DNA of 64,000 nucleotides from Glaciecola sp. XM2 (GTDB taxonomy: Bacteria; Pseudomonadota; Gammaproteobacteria; Enterobacterales; Alteromonadaceae), in the NCBI RefSeq assembly GCF_018595715.1, contig NZ_JAHEOJ010000025.1:128300-192299 (forward strand), in the 5' to 3' direction. Both the position numbers and the translations under genes were made by a program. Under the pieces are notes generated by a model, which made no database searches, had not been told where the DNA came from, and saw only the letters and a list, made by a program, of their open reading frames with translations. Below, piece after piece: positions 46,587 to 55,528 of this stretch. How positions within the stretch are numbered: position 1 is the first letter of the stretch; each line of letters starts with the position of its first letter.

Positions 46587-47885
46587 TTAAAGCTGCACGT
46601 CTGGCGTACTCTCTAACTGATAAATCTCACGTAAGTGTGTCTTCCACTGCAAATACTGCTCACTTGCGGTGCCTTGAAGTTCAATGGTTTGATCTTCAAA
46701 CTCCATTTCAATTGGCCCAACGCTTAAATCTACGGCCTGTCCTTTTTCTTCGATGACAGCACTGTGTACTTTTAACGCTGAATTTGATTTAAACGCTTCA
46801 TTTACCGCTACTGCCGCTCCCACAGCGCCCACTACTGTGCCAATTTCACCGGCGGTTGAACCACTGTTTTTAGCCAAGATTGCCGCTAACACACCCAAAC
46901 CAACCCCCATAGCTACACTTGCATTACGTTTGCGAGTGGCCGCTCGCGCTGCCTCAATTTCAGGAAGGGTTTCTTGTTGCCAAGTTGCATAAGATGGGCC
47001 CACCTCAGCATCAAAGACATCATACTGGTCTTGCAAACGGTCGATAAACAGGAGCTCTTGCGCCTTTAATTCTTGAATGCGTTTGAGCATGGGGTCGTCT
47101 GCATCGGGCAAACTGGTTAACTCAAACTTGTAGTAACGTTGACCATTTTTACGTTTGATATCAGTGCTAAGATAGCGGTCAAATGCTTCAGGGCTGTAAT
47201 ATCGTGCATAGCGCATTAACGACATGTTTTTGATATTGCGCTTGTCGTTTTCACTTAGTTTGCTGAGCAGTGATACAACATAGGCGCTGGCTTGGTCATA
47301 AATAGGTTGATAGGGGTTTTTACCTTTATTACGCTGATCTCTGAAATAGTTTTGTGACACCTCATGAGCAAAGTCCTTACTGCCCCAAATTTCACCGCTA
47401 CTATCTACTACCGTAATGCTCATGCCAACGATTTCACTGTCAGAATGATTGATTTTACCCAGTACAAACAAATCAGAAGGTGTGCTTGCGTCTGGCACAA
47501 CCGTCACCGAGCCAAATACATTTTTGCTGACAAGTGCGTTTTTTGTTTCCACGGCAAATAACTTAGCTTCTGTACGGCGAAGCTGTGGCCAAATCCCCTC
47601 TTCGTCTAGCTCTTCGTAATCAATTTCACTGGTGCGGCCAACGGTCGGAAACCCTGGATCAAATACCGGCACTGCCACATCTAAAAAAACCTCGGCATTT
47701 TGCAATGCTGCATTCGCAGATGAGTTATTCGCTGTTGGGTTTTCAATCGGCTGAGGGCCCACTAATAAAGGCACGTTTTGTGTGCTGGTCGACTGACAAG
47801 CAGACAAAAATAAAGTAACGCCTACAATAGATATAAGTTTACCAACAAATGGGCGTTTAAAGGCCCTGCGTAAAAAAGTGATCAT
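46587..47885 (-). CDS. Lipoprotein of the envelope-machine operon
   Basis: A 432-residue protein with a signal peptide and a FLSAC lipobox (Cys30), so it is probably an outer-membrane lipoprotein. A central region (about 65-205) has a mixed alpha/beta pattern resembling curli-assembly CsgG or GNA1162-type periplasmic domains (FVLGKINHSDSEIVGMSITVVDSSG). A Gly/Ala-rich hydrophobic segment (about 325-360) looks like a short membrane or zipper helix. I do not recognise the family with confidence. It follows the secreted protein by 66 nt and precedes the helical-repeat protein by 57 nt. Confidence 0.75.
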   Translation of the reverse strand: MITFLRRAFKRPFVGKLISIVGVTLFLSACQSTSTQNVPLLVGPQPIENPTANNSSANAALQNAEVFLDVAVPVFDPGFPTVGRTSEIDYEELDEEGIWPQLRRTEAKLFAVETKNALVSKNVFGSVTVVPDASTPSDLFVLGKINHSDSEIVGMSITVVDSSGEIWGSKDFAHEVSQNYFRDQRNKGKNPYQPIYDQASAYVVSLLSKLSENDKRNIKNMSLMRYARYYSPEAFDRYLSTDIKRKNGQRYYKFELTSLPDADDPMLKRIQELKAQELLFIDRLQDQYDVFDAEVGPSYATWQQETLPEIEAARAATRKRNASVAMGVGLGVLAAILAKNSGSTAGEIGTVVGAVGAAVAVNEAFKSNSALKVHSAVIEEKGQAVDLSVGPIEMEFEDQTIELQGTASEQYLQWKTHLREIYQLESTPDVQL

Positions 47886-47951
47886 GACTTCCTCAATGTT
47901 TGTCTTGTATTCTGCTTCATTTGCATAACATTTATATGAAAAGTAATGCGT

Positions 47952-48554
47952 TTAACTGCCGCACATGTAGTCTTTGTACTGTTTCTCGAGGCCTGTTCTT
48001 GCAGTACCCGAAGACTTTTGAATCTCATCAAATAGAAGTTTACAAATTATACTGTCGTTGTCTTTAGGTGCAACCACTTCACGGTTGACTGGTGTTTGAG
48101 AATTCGACTGCTGATTGACTACTTCTGAGCCCATATTAACCGATTGCGCAGGCTCACTTTGTGCGTTTTCAGAGTCAGGCGTCTGAGCGCTTCCACTCTG
48201 AGAGGGGCCTTCGCCAGATGAGCCTTGACCAGCTGCACCACCTCCACCCCCGCCACCACCGGTCATTGCGGTTTGAACGGTATTAACGCATGAAGAATAG
48301 CTGTCGATGGATTGCGATAGTGAAGCATCCATCAGCGCAAGTCTTTCTTGTTTGGTCAACAACTCGGTATCGATGTCATCAAGTGAGACTTGCGTGCATT
48401 CATAGGAGGATGACACTTTTGTGCTCGTGTTCGTTTGTTGCGCAAAGGAGAGCCATGAAGCACTTGTGATAAAAAGGCCTAACGCCATTAGGCACAGATA
48501 CTGACGCAGTGGAAAACTATCGTCGCTTTGCATCTTGCTACTTACTTTGTTCAT
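47952..48554 (-). CDS. Secreted Gly/Ser-rich protein, first gene of the operon
   Basis: I set the start at ATG 48554, which has AGAGGA upstream; an in-frame ATG at 48566 has none. The 200 residues have a membrane or signal helix (about 18-38, then SFAQQ), a short helical part with two Cys (about 45-90), a run of eight Gly followed by a disordered Gly/Ser/Gln-rich linker (about 95-160) and a C-terminal helix with two more Cys (ICKLL and YMCGS). The four Cys suggest disulfides. I do not recognise the family. Its position at the head of the operon makes it a possible exported component or substrate. Confidence 0.7.
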   Translation of the reverse strand: MNKVSSKMQSDDSFPLRQYLCLMALGLFITSASWLSFAQQTNTSTKVSSSYECTQVSLDDIDTELLTKQERLALMDASLSQSIDSYSSCVNTVQTAMTGGGGGGGGAAGQGSSGEGPSQSGSAQTPDSENAQSEPAQSVNMGSEVVNQQSNSQTPVNREVVAPKDNDSIICKLLFDEIQKSSGTARTGLEKQYKDYMCGS

Positions 48555-48671
48555 AGGTCCTCTCATCTTTATCTAGGTACCATTTCAATGTGCACGTTTA
48601 GTTTTAGAGTGTAACTATGTGCTGAGGTTCATGGAAATCTTATTTTTCATGAAATTGACTACTCACACCGC

Positions 48672-49436
48672 TTACACCTTTCCTTCAAATACGCTATGTA
48701 CCGACGCGAGGTAGGCTTCGTTGTTCAGCATATCTTCATCATACTCAGGCAATTGTTTAACTTGTGCGACGTTAAGCTCGCAGAAAACGGCCTGATCCTT
48801 CCAACTCACCGAGGCCAAATATTCAGGTGGCAACAAAGCTATATGCCCTCCTGGCAGCCAATTTCTGATTCCAATCACAAAGTATTTAATTGTCCAAGTA
48901 TCTGTATCGAGAATAAAGTCATGCACTCGCCCCTTCATTCCATCGGTTTCAACGACGCTGTAATGTCTTAGTTCATTTATTGAGCGCAAGTGCCGATCGA
49001 TTATAGGGTCTGATGGTTGCTGTGAATTGTCGCTATCAGATATTGTGTCATCGACACTTCGCTCGATTAATGAGGTTGGAGTGTCAAAGTCGCCCCAGGC
49101 GCCTAACCCATTCCAATAATAACCATACCCAAAAAAGTCAAAATAGGCCTTCTCGAATTGCTCGGACACGGGTTTATGTGCCTCTATTGGGGGGCTATCT
49201 AGGATGTGCTGCTTGGTAAGTGAGAGACTCAAAGTTTCATCTTGTATATCAAATCCGCGCACCGCGATTGGGCTAATTAACACTTTTTGAGAGAGCGGCA
49301 TCCAGCGTTTGGTATCAATGATGATATAACGCACAATCCATTGCTGATCATCAAACAATACATCTTTTAGGTACCCGATATCTCCGTCGGTAGCGTCGAT
49401 GTCGTATTTTAAAAGTTTATTGAGGCTTAGATTCAT
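48672..49436 (-). CDS. Protein with two PRC-barrel domains
   Basis: The 254-residue protein has two PRC-barrel domains (about 5-78 and 150-230) joined by a linker rich in aromatic residues and Ser/Asp. Both repeats share the pattern GYLKDVLFDDQQWIVRYIIID and GRVHDFILDTDTWTIKYFVIG, with a WMPL or WLPGG turn. PRC barrels are small beta domains known from photosynthetic reaction centre H subunits and RimM. There is no signal peptide. It is upstream of the envelope operon on the same strand, with 117 nt between. Such pairs in proteobacteria are linked with stress response; the role here is unknown. Confidence 0.85.
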   Translation of the reverse strand: MNLSLNKLLKYDIDATDGDIGYLKDVLFDDQQWIVRYIIIDTKRWMPLSQKVLISPIAVRGFDIQDETLSLSLTKQHILDSPPIEAHKPVSEQFEKAYFDFFGYGYYWNGLGAWGDFDTPTSLIERSVDDTISDSDNSQQPSDPIIDRHLRSINELRHYSVVETDGMKGRVHDFILDTDTWTIKYFVIGIRNWLPGGHIALLPPEYLASVSWKDQAVFCELNVAQVKQLPEYDEDMLNNEAYLASVHSVFEGKV

Positions 49437-49631
49437 CCGTTATGCCTTAATTTTGGTACAGATTGTATTAGTATAGTCGCAAACGACGATAAGAGCATCC
49501 ATCTGACCATTAGCCAATACAACCGTGATTATTTATGCGTTTTACAAACCTAATAATAATTTAACAAGCAAAGACAGGTATATTCGGATAGGCTATAACA
49601 GAACATAAACTTCACTTGCAGGAGTAGTGCA

Positions 49632-50009
49632 ATGAACTCAATAAAGCGAAAAAGCATCGGTATGGTCTGCACTGTCTTAGCTGTATTGAGTCTTAATGCA
49701 TGTATTAGTAAAGACGTTGAGATGACAGAGCAACAAAAGCGTATGCAGCGTTGCGATCAGTACGTCGATATGGCTAGAGAGCAGTGTTTGCAGGGTATGA
49801 ATGTGACTATTCAAGATTATCAGGAAGAATTCCGTAACTTTGAAAAGAGTCAACAGGCAGAACTCGAAGCACAAACAAAAGCAATTGAAGCGGCCGTTGC
49901 TCGCCAAGAAGCGATAAAAGCCGAAAAGCTTAAAGAAGCGCTCAAAAAAGCGGAAGAAAAAGCGGAAGAAAAAGCCAAGCAAGCAGAGCAAAACAAAGAT
50001 AAGAGCTGA
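49632..50009 (+). CDS. Small coiled-coil lipoprotein
   Basis: The 125-residue protein has a signal peptide with LNAC lipobox (Cys24), a polar part with two Cys (MQRCDQYVDMAREQCLQGM) and a long charged helix (about 63-125) rich in Ala, Glu and Lys with AEEKAEEKAKQAE repeats, forming a coiled coil. It is like Lpp or other periplasmic spacers in shape, but I do not recognise the family. GCAGGAG precedes the ATG by 8 nt. It is followed after 1 nt by the acyltransferase gene. Confidence 0.75.
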   Translation: MNSIKRKSIGMVCTVLAVLSLNACISKDVEMTEQQKRMQRCDQYVDMAREQCLQGMNVTIQDYQEEFRNFEKSQQAELEAQTKAIEAAVARQEAIKAEKLKEALKKAEEKAEEKAKQAEQNKDKS

Positions 50010-50010
50010 T

Positions 50011-50616
50011 GTGATAGAGAGCAGTCAAAACGCTGAAAATAATAACCCTCCGCGCGGCGGTAATCGATTCACCGGTTGGTTAGGCGATGCCTTGCTTAGG
50101 CTATCGGGTTGGTCATTTAAAGGGGAATTACCTCAGCATCCTAAAATGGTCATTGCTGTCGCGCCCCATACCTCTAATTGGGATTTTGTGCTCGGCGTTG
50201 CGGTACTGTTTGCTTTGCGCATTCGTATTCGATTTTTGGGAAAGCACAGCCTTTTTGTGCCGGTGGCCAAACAACTGCTAGAAGCGATTGGCGGGATCCC
50301 CGTTGACCGCAGATCGAGTCATGGCGTGGTCGAACAAGCCGTTGATCACTTTAAACAAGAAGCAAAAATGATTTTAGCCATCGCACCTGAGGGTACTCGC
50401 TCACTCATTTACCCTTGGAAAACAGGCTTTGTTGCCATAGCTCACAAGGCCAAAGTCCCCATCGTGCTTATCGGGTTTGATTTTAAGCATAAGCAAGTTG
50501 TATTTGGACCCGATTTTCTGAGTAGCGGCGACTTTGCGCAAGACATGCAAAAAGTCTATGGGTTTTATGCAACGATACCTGCAAAATATCCTGATAAAGT
50601 GGCTATAGAACCCTAA
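50011..50616 (+). CDS. PlsC-like 1-acyl-glycerol-3-phosphate acyltransferase family protein
   Basis: The 201-residue product has a lysophospholipid acyltransferase fold: motif I as APHTSNWDF (HX4D-like, His52 with Asp57), motif II near FLGKHSLF, motif III IAPEGTRS and the later VPIVLIGFD. The small size and the HTSNWDF form of motif I are typical of the short YihG/PlsC-like proteins found in marine bacteria. It would transfer a fatty acyl group to a lyso-lipid or an amino lipid at the inner membrane. The start is GTG at 50011, directly after the lipoprotein. It overlaps the convergent TerB gene by 4 nt at the stops. Confidence 0.85.
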   Translation: MIESSQNAENNNPPRGGNRFTGWLGDALLRLSGWSFKGELPQHPKMVIAVAPHTSNWDFVLGVAVLFALRIRIRFLGKHSLFVPVAKQLLEAIGGIPVDRRSSHGVVEQAVDHFKQEAKMILAIAPEGTRSLIYPWKTGFVAIAHKAKVPIVLIGFDFKHKQVVFGPDFLSSGDFAQDMQKVYGFYATIPAKYPDKVAIEP

Positions 50617-51059
50617 GCCTCTACAACCGACAGTTTTGCTTTAATAAAGTCACTATGCGCAACATATAACAAGTCAGACACTTTACGGATAATGTTGTCT
50701 TCGTATTTATCTAAATTCCCATCTGCATAGGCTACCTTCCACATTAACTTCACAAGATTCACTCGCTGCGGGTAGTCATAATGCTCATTGATTAAAGAGG
50801 TGAATGGGTGGACTGATGTAGTTTCAGCGCCTTTTGAATGGCTAAACTCCACTAATTCATCAAGTTCCGCAGAATTCAAATCAAACGTCTTTTGCAGTAA
50901 ATGTTTTACCTTTTCTTGCTCACTTTCTGAATGTTCAAAATCAGCAAGTGCCACTTCAATTAATAACACAGCACACGCCTGCTGAATCTTTTTGTCTTTA
51001 TCTTCTGCATTGTCTGCTTCCAGCGGCATTGAAAACAGGTCTTTCAGTTTCTTTAGCAT
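50613..51059 (-). CDS. TerB-family protein
   Basis: A 148-residue all-helical protein. The central and C-terminal helices match TerB/DjlA-N domains, including VALADFEHSESEQEKV and LMWKVAYADGNLDKYED, where acidic residues can bind a metal ion. Related domains occur in tellurite-resistance proteins and also as stand-alone proteins of unknown role. There are no ter neighbours here (TerC, TerD), so tellurite resistance is not implied. It is convergent with the acyltransferase. Confidence 0.85.
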   Translation of the reverse strand: MLKKLKDLFSMPLEADNAEDKDKKIQQACAVLLIEVALADFEHSESEQEKVKHLLQKTFDLNSAELDELVEFSHSKGAETTSVHPFTSLINEHYDYPQRVNLVKLMWKVAYADGNLDKYEDNIIRKVSDLLYVAHSDFIKAKLSVVEA

Positions 51060-51201
51060 AGTGTCACTACTTTATGGATAGTGGGCCTATTTAGACGAGA
51101 AAAACTGGCGTTTGGTTCACAAAATGCGCTAAATTACAGTAAATTCAATTTTTTGGCGTTCAGGCCGACATAGTGTTTATGGAAAAAACACATGTAATCA
51201 T

Positions 51202-51636
51202 ATGTCAAAAATAACCACGCGTCAGGTCACACATTTAAACGATATCTTAAATGATAACGTTATCCGTTGTGCTGCCCTGATAAAAGGCCTCAGCCCGCCG
51301 ATGCATATTAACGCGGTTGGTCACCCTCATAAAACCCATGAGTTCTCTCACGAGTTTTATATTTCTGTCGAGCTCGAAACGTTGAATGTTGGCGGAGTTG
51401 CAACACAGCAGTGCAGCGTTGAAGCCATCATCGATACCGACTCAGAACTGGAGATTAGAGGCTTATTCAATAGCTTAAACAAGGCTATGCGCGACGAGGT
51501 GTATGTTATTTTTGAAGCAGTCTATTTAGCTGTGGACGGCAACCAAGTATTATTGCAAGGCGCTCGTGCAGAAATTACCAACCTCAAACAAGATGCATAT
51601 TTCAAATTGATCTCAGCAGGTACACCTGGTATCTAG
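51202..51636 (+). CDS. Conserved-looking 144-residue protein, unrecognised
   Basis: A single-domain protein with a short helical start (about 5-30) followed by a beta-rich part, for example HEFYISVELETLNVG, QQCSVEAIIDTDSELEIRGLF and VYVIFEAVYLAVDGNQ. It has no signal peptide and no membrane helix. It lies convergent to the PAAR gene (27 nt) at the edge of the contractile cassette, so it might be a cytosolic partner of it, but nothing in the sequence proves this. I do not recognise the family. Confidence 0.6.
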   Translation: MSKITTRQVTHLNDILNDNVIRCAALIKGLSPPMHINAVGHPHKTHEFSHEFYISVELETLNVGGVATQQCSVEAIIDTDSELEIRGLFNSLNKAMRDEVYVIFEAVYLAVDGNQVLLQGARAEITNLKQDAYFKLISAGTPGI

Positions 51637-51642
51637 CTGACA

Positions 51643-51660
51643 GTGCAATGGGAATTGCAC
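51643..51660. terminator. Hairpin between the 144-residue gene and the PAAR gene
   Basis: GTGCAAT (51643-51649) and ATTGCAC (51654-51660) pair perfectly around a 4-nt loop in the 27-nt gap between convergent genes. No T tract follows on either strand, so its function as a terminator is uncertain. Confidence 0.4.
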
Positions 51661-51663
51661 AGC

Positions 51664-51954
51664 CTATCCCCCAATCATTACCGTAGGCGAACCCATCAAA
51701 AGACTGCCGCCATGAGAAGTTGAATCACCCATCCTTGCCGCAGGTTGTGCGGATATCATTACCGTAGCTGAGCCCTCAATAATGGTGGCTGGAGGGCCAA
51801 CGCACGTCACCGTATCACCCAAAACAGCGGCGGGTAAACCGCCAATGAGCACAGTAGGTGCACCAGGACCAATAATAGGCCCACCAACATGTGGAACGAT
51901 CCCCGTTACCGCTGGACAAGTATGAGAGTCGGTAATTCTCGCTGCAGGAGGCAT
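51664..51954 (-). CDS. PAAR-domain spike tip protein
   Basis: The 96-residue protein is almost entirely PAAR repeats: MPPAARITDSHTCPAV at the start, GAPTVLIGGLPAAVLGDTVTC, ATVMISAQPAARMGDSTSHGG and GSPTVMIGG at the end. His and Cys residues in HTCP and TSHGG are likely ligands for the metal at the sharp tip. PAAR proteins cap VgrG trimers in type VI systems and extracellular contractile injection systems. It has no toxin extension. It is the last gene of the cassette, 14 nt after VgrG. Confidence 0.92.
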   Translation of the reverse strand: MPPAARITDSHTCPAVTGIVPHVGGPIIGPGAPTVLIGGLPAAVLGDTVTCVGPPATIIEGSATVMISAQPAARMGDSTSHGGSLLMGSPTVMIGG

Positions 51955-51968
51955 AGCGTTATCCTTAT

Positions 51969-53543
51969 TTAGTTAATCATAACCATAGCGCCTTTTACGC
52001 TTGTTTGCCCCGAAGCAGACAACTCAGCACTTGCGCTACCGGAGGCTTTGAGCTGTGCATCGGCAGAAAGGTTGACGTTCATACCGTGAATATTCACATC
52101 ACTTGTTGCCCCTAGTTCGAGGCTTTGTCCCTGTATAGAAACTTCGCCATCAGCTTTAATCGTAATATCGTTTGCACCAAACAAACTGATGCCTTTTTCA
52201 TCTAAAGTCACTACGTTATTGTTCACATCTTTGAGCTGCAGGTATGCTTCGCTGTCATTGAGCTCCACCGAGTTACCGTGCTTAGTTGTTACACTAAGCA
52301 CATGATTATCATCATCAAATGTTATCTTCTGTCCGCCTTTGGTCATGATCATTTTGAACATGTTTTCCTCAGTCGCTTGTGAGGCTGCATCAGGCAACCC
52401 GCTCACTAAACTGCCCAAGATCACCGGTTCGCTTGGATTGTTATCTACATATCCAAGCACCACCTGCGCACCTATCTCCGGCATAAAAGCAAAACCAAAG
52501 CCCTCTCCTGAGTAGGGCTGAACCACTTTTACCCATATCTTTGCGTCTTCGTCTTCCAGTTCTGATAAGGCCACCAGAATGCGCTGCTGACCAGTTTCAT
52601 CGTAATCGAGCTCAACAACCTTGGCGAGTGATAGCCCGGTTATAGGCGGTGCACAGTCATCTGCTGAAAGTCCGTTTGATAAGCACTTAGTCGAATTCAA
52701 ACCAAAATCTACCTGTGTTTGCCAATCTCCCTCTGTGATTTTATGTACAACGCCAACGACAAGTTGACGACCACCAAATTGCTCACTCACGCCGTTGATT
52801 TCAATCATATCCCCGATATGCACCTGCCCGCTGCCTTGAAACTCGACTCTGCCGTTTGCTTCTAGCGCTTTGTCATCGTCATCTTTAGTATATGACGCAT
52901 GTGCATCAAAATAGTTGATATCTTCACCATAAGTGAGCGTTAGCACTTCTTTTGTAGCGCTGGCAGGGTCAATAAGGCGAACCGTGTTGTTATAATTTGC
53001 AATGAGCAAATCGTTAGCTGCAGCTCGTTGTAAGACAAAGTCCCAATCACTTGTGTTGAACTGTCTAAGCTGCGTGTTACGTCGGGTGCGATGCGCACGC
53101 TTGTCCATCTTAATACCCTGGCGAGTCACTAACCGGCCTATTAATTTGCCATCGGAGATATTGGCAAAGCTTCTATTGTAAGACGCTTGTTTCATTACAT
53201 AAGCCTTATCCTCACATTCTAGGGTACATAATGATTCGCCATTGGTTATACGCAAGCCACTGCGCACAATCACGCCTTCAAAAAGAATGGTAAATTCATT
53301 TTGACCATATGCGGCAACGATCTCAATGGCACTATCTCGCTCAAAGTTGGTTATTTCATCTTGAAGATTGAGTAGCCCATGATCATCTAAAGCGGAAAAA
53401 GTGATCACCGCTTGGCTAATCGTATTCATGTTCTGCACAATTTCAACGGAAATGAGCGGGTGCTCGTCTCTGATAAAAGCCCCGTTGATTTTAATTTTGA
53501 CCTGAAGTATCCCATCAGCATTTAGTAGAGGTGAATCTGCCAT
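51969..53543 (-). CDS. VgrG-like spike protein of a contractile injection system
   Basis: The 524-residue protein combines a phage gpD-like N-terminal part (about 1-300, with NTSDWDFVLQRAAANDLLI and a long hub domain) and a gp5-like OB fold (about 310-390, with KVVQPYSGEGFGFAFMPEIGAQVVLGYVDNNP), followed by a beta-helix of short repeats (about 410-515). It is like VgrG of type VI systems and Pvc8 of extracellular systems, with no effector extension. The ATG at 53543 has an AAGGAAAT ribosome site. It lies between the tube and PAAR genes. Confidence 0.92.
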   Translation of the reverse strand: MADSPLLNADGILQVKIKINGAFIRDEHPLISVEIVQNMNTISQAVITFSALDDHGLLNLQDEITNFERDSAIEIVAAYGQNEFTILFEGVIVRSGLRITNGESLCTLECEDKAYVMKQASYNRSFANISDGKLIGRLVTRQGIKMDKRAHRTRRNTQLRQFNTSDWDFVLQRAAANDLLIANYNNTVRLIDPASATKEVLTLTYGEDINYFDAHASYTKDDDDKALEANGRVEFQGSGQVHIGDMIEINGVSEQFGGRQLVVGVVHKITEGDWQTQVDFGLNSTKCLSNGLSADDCAPPITGLSLAKVVELDYDETGQQRILVALSELEDEDAKIWVKVVQPYSGEGFGFAFMPEIGAQVVLGYVDNNPSEPVILGSLVSGLPDAASQATEENMFKMIMTKGGQKITFDDDNHVLSVTTKHGNSVELNDSEAYLQLKDVNNNVVTLDEKGISLFGANDITIKADGEVSIQGQSLELGATSDVNIHGMNVNLSADAQLKASGSASAELSASGQTSVKGAMVMIN

Positions 53544-53591
53544 GATATTTCCTTATTTACATTTTTGCCTTGCTTGAGTTTTTTAAGCCAA

Positions 53592-54035
53592 TTAGCCTGC
53601 ACGCACCGACAAGCCCTCATGAGCAAACTCAATTGTATCAACTGCCACATCATCAGAGTCGGCATCATACTCCTGTGCCGTAACTTTGGTGACAAATGCG
53701 TTATGTAGTGCCCATGTGATGGTTGGCGAACCCCGCTCATCTAATAACGTTATAGTGATATTATTGCGCGCGAGAGCACCCTGATTGAGTGTATCTAGCA
53801 TATGAGCAGGCATGATGCCTTTTTTCAGCGTCACGTTAGAGGCGCGATGTAACCCTGGCATACCAACGCTAGAGAAAGCCGCACTGTTCACCGCTCGGTA
53901 CTCGATAGGTTGTGCTTCCACATCAAGCCCCGAAACCTCTTCAAAAGACAATACGTGATCATCCCAATGCACTTGAAAGTAAAATTTTGGCAAAGGCCAA
54001 AAAGCTTGGCTTTGCGCGCTACCGTCATCTGCCAT
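53592..54035 (-). CDS. Phage-tail tube protein (gp19-like)
   Basis: At 147 residues it is a typical T4 gp19-like tube protein of contractile systems: WPLPKFYFQVHWDDHVLSFEE, EVSGLDVEAQPIEYR, GMPGLHRASNVTLKKG and the C-terminal DDVAVDTIEFAHEGL. It assembles a hexameric inner tube in the sheath. The start is ATG 54035, which has AGGAG 8 nt upstream; the ATG at 54041 is too close (2 nt). It lies 32 nt after the sheath gene and 48 nt before vgrG. Confidence 0.93.
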   Translation of the reverse strand: MADDGSAQSQAFWPLPKFYFQVHWDDHVLSFEEVSGLDVEAQPIEYRAVNSAAFSSVGMPGLHRASNVTLKKGIMPAHMLDTLNQGALARNNITITLLDERGSPTITWALHNAFVTKVTAQEYDADSDDVAVDTIEFAHEGLSVRAG

Positions 54036-54067
54036 TTGCATTTCTCCTATTACAATTAATATAAGTA

Positions 54068-55528
54068 TTAAGCGCTTTGCATCGCTTGCTCGACAGTAAT
54101 CTCAATGAACTCTGCTGGCCGTGTCACGGCAACCAAAACTCTGAGACGCAAACGACCATCGATAATATCCTCGGCCGTCATCGTATTACCTAACCCGCAA
54201 TGTACGCTAAAGGCATCCTCTGGCGTTGCTCCTGCAAGGCCTCCTTGCTTCCATATCCCGGTTAAAAAATGTTGCACCATGCTTTTAATCGTAAGCCAAG
54301 TAGCTGCCTCATTTCGCTCAAATACAAACGCTTTGGCTGCATAGCTTATTGACTGCTCTAACATCATCATGGTTCGTCGAACATTGATGTAACGCCAATC
54401 TAAGCTATTGCCGTCAAGGGTTCTAGCACCCCACACTAGCACTCCTTCTCCCGGGAAGGCGCGAATAGCGTTAACGGATTTACCGTCCACGGCGATGTTT
54501 AAATGCTGTTGATCATCGTGAGTAATGTTTAAGGAGGGCGCGGTAACTGCGCTTAAACCCACGTTTGCGGGCGCTTGCCAAACACCAGAATGGGCATCTA
54601 CCAAGGCATATACTCCCGCAATTGCAGATGACGGTGGAAGGTTGTTTAGATGCCACTTGATTGCGTCTATCACCGCTACATAATGTGGGCTAGATATGCG
54701 CAGTGCGTTATCAATTGACACGTCAAACTCTTCGTTTATGGCGTTTATCAACGCGAGCAATTCAGCATGCGTATGTTTATCAGGTAATGCGCCGCGCAAT
54801 ATCGTTTGCATCATCTGCTTGCCCGATACGCTCAAATTTACATAACTTACGTCGTGTTGACTAACCACGGTTGTGTTGACCCATGGATAATAGGCTGCCG
54901 CAAAGTCTCCTCCCTCTTGGGTCGAGAGGTTTTGCCGAAACGCTGCAATCGCATCATTGTCGGATTGAAAGCCGTTATACACGTCTAGTATTGCAAAGCA
55001 GCTGCGCGACACTACACCACATTGCAACAGCATCTGCTGTTGAACCTCATAACACTCTGCTTGAGACAATGAGACCGCTTCGGGGATGACCAGTAAGGTG
55101 GGTTCCTGCTCTTTTAATAGCGCCTGCATGCATATTAAAAAATCATCTTTATGTATCGCGTCTGCGTAACTGCCCGCACAAACAACATAGCAATCACCAC
55201 CGCCATTTTGGTAAAACATGTGCATCGCTTGGTGCAACAAATAATGCTGCCCCACCCGGCGTAAATCGTAATATTGATCAGCCACAACAATATCTGCATG
55301 CTCTTGTGATGGCGTTTCAATGACATCAAATTTCGTCAGATGGCGTAATCCAAATATCGTTTCAAACTCCAGCATAGACGAGATTCTAAATGGTTCATGC
55401 TTGATTGATTTATCCCCTCGCATTGTTAGCTGTGTATAGCCAATAAATGCAGGGACGGCGGTAGGGACGGTGACAACCGCGTTTGGGAAGGCGTCTTTTT
55501 CTACAATATATACGCCAGGGGTTTTCAT
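54068..55528 (-). CDS. Contractile tail sheath protein
   Basis: The 486-residue protein starts with MKTPGVYIVEKDAFPNAV, as sheath proteins do, and ends with GNTMTAEDIIDGRLRLRV and VTRPAEFIEITVEQ, the conserved C-terminal domain that locks rings together. The middle part (about 95-390), with ALVDAHSGVWQAPANVG and RYINVRRTMMMLEQS, is also typical. Sheath contraction drives the tube through a target membrane. Extracellular systems often encode two or three sheath paralogues; only one is present here. The ATG overlaps the stop of a 27-residue upstream frame. Confidence 0.94.
   Translation of the reverse strand: MKTPGVYIVEKDAFPNAVVTVPTAVPAFIGYTQLTMRGDKSIKHEPFRISSMLEFETIFGLRHLTKFDVIETPSQEHADIVVADQYYDLRRVGQHYLLHQAMHMFYQNGGGDCYVVCAGSYADAIHKDDFLICMQALLKEQEPTLLVIPEAVSLSQAECYEVQQQMLLQCGVVSRSCFAILDVYNGFQSDNDAIAAFRQNLSTQEGGDFAAAYYPWVNTTVVSQHDVSYVNLSVSGKQMMQTILRGALPDKHTHAELLALINAINEEFDVSIDNALRISSPHYVAVIDAIKWHLNNLPPSSAIAGVYALVDAHSGVWQAPANVGLSAVTAPSLNITHDDQQHLNIAVDGKSVNAIRAFPGEGVLVWGARTLDGNSLDWRYINVRRTMMMLEQSISYAAKAFVFERNEAATWLTIKSMVQHFLTGIWKQGGLAGATPEDAFSVHCGLGNTMTAEDIIDGRLRLRVLVAVTRPAEFIEITVEQAMQSA

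Noticed and set aside
50613-51059. Tellurite-resistance locus
   Set aside because: TerB-like domains are common outside ter operons and no TerC, TerD or TerZ gene is nearby; tpm is 18 kb away.
51664-55528. Type VI secretion system
   Set aside because: There is no TssB/C pair, ClpV, TssJLM or Hcp; the sheath and tube are of the gp18/gp19 phage or extracellular type.
51664-55528. Integrated prophage
   Set aside because: There is no integrase, terminase, capsid, lysis gene or attachment repeat nearby; only four tail genes are present.
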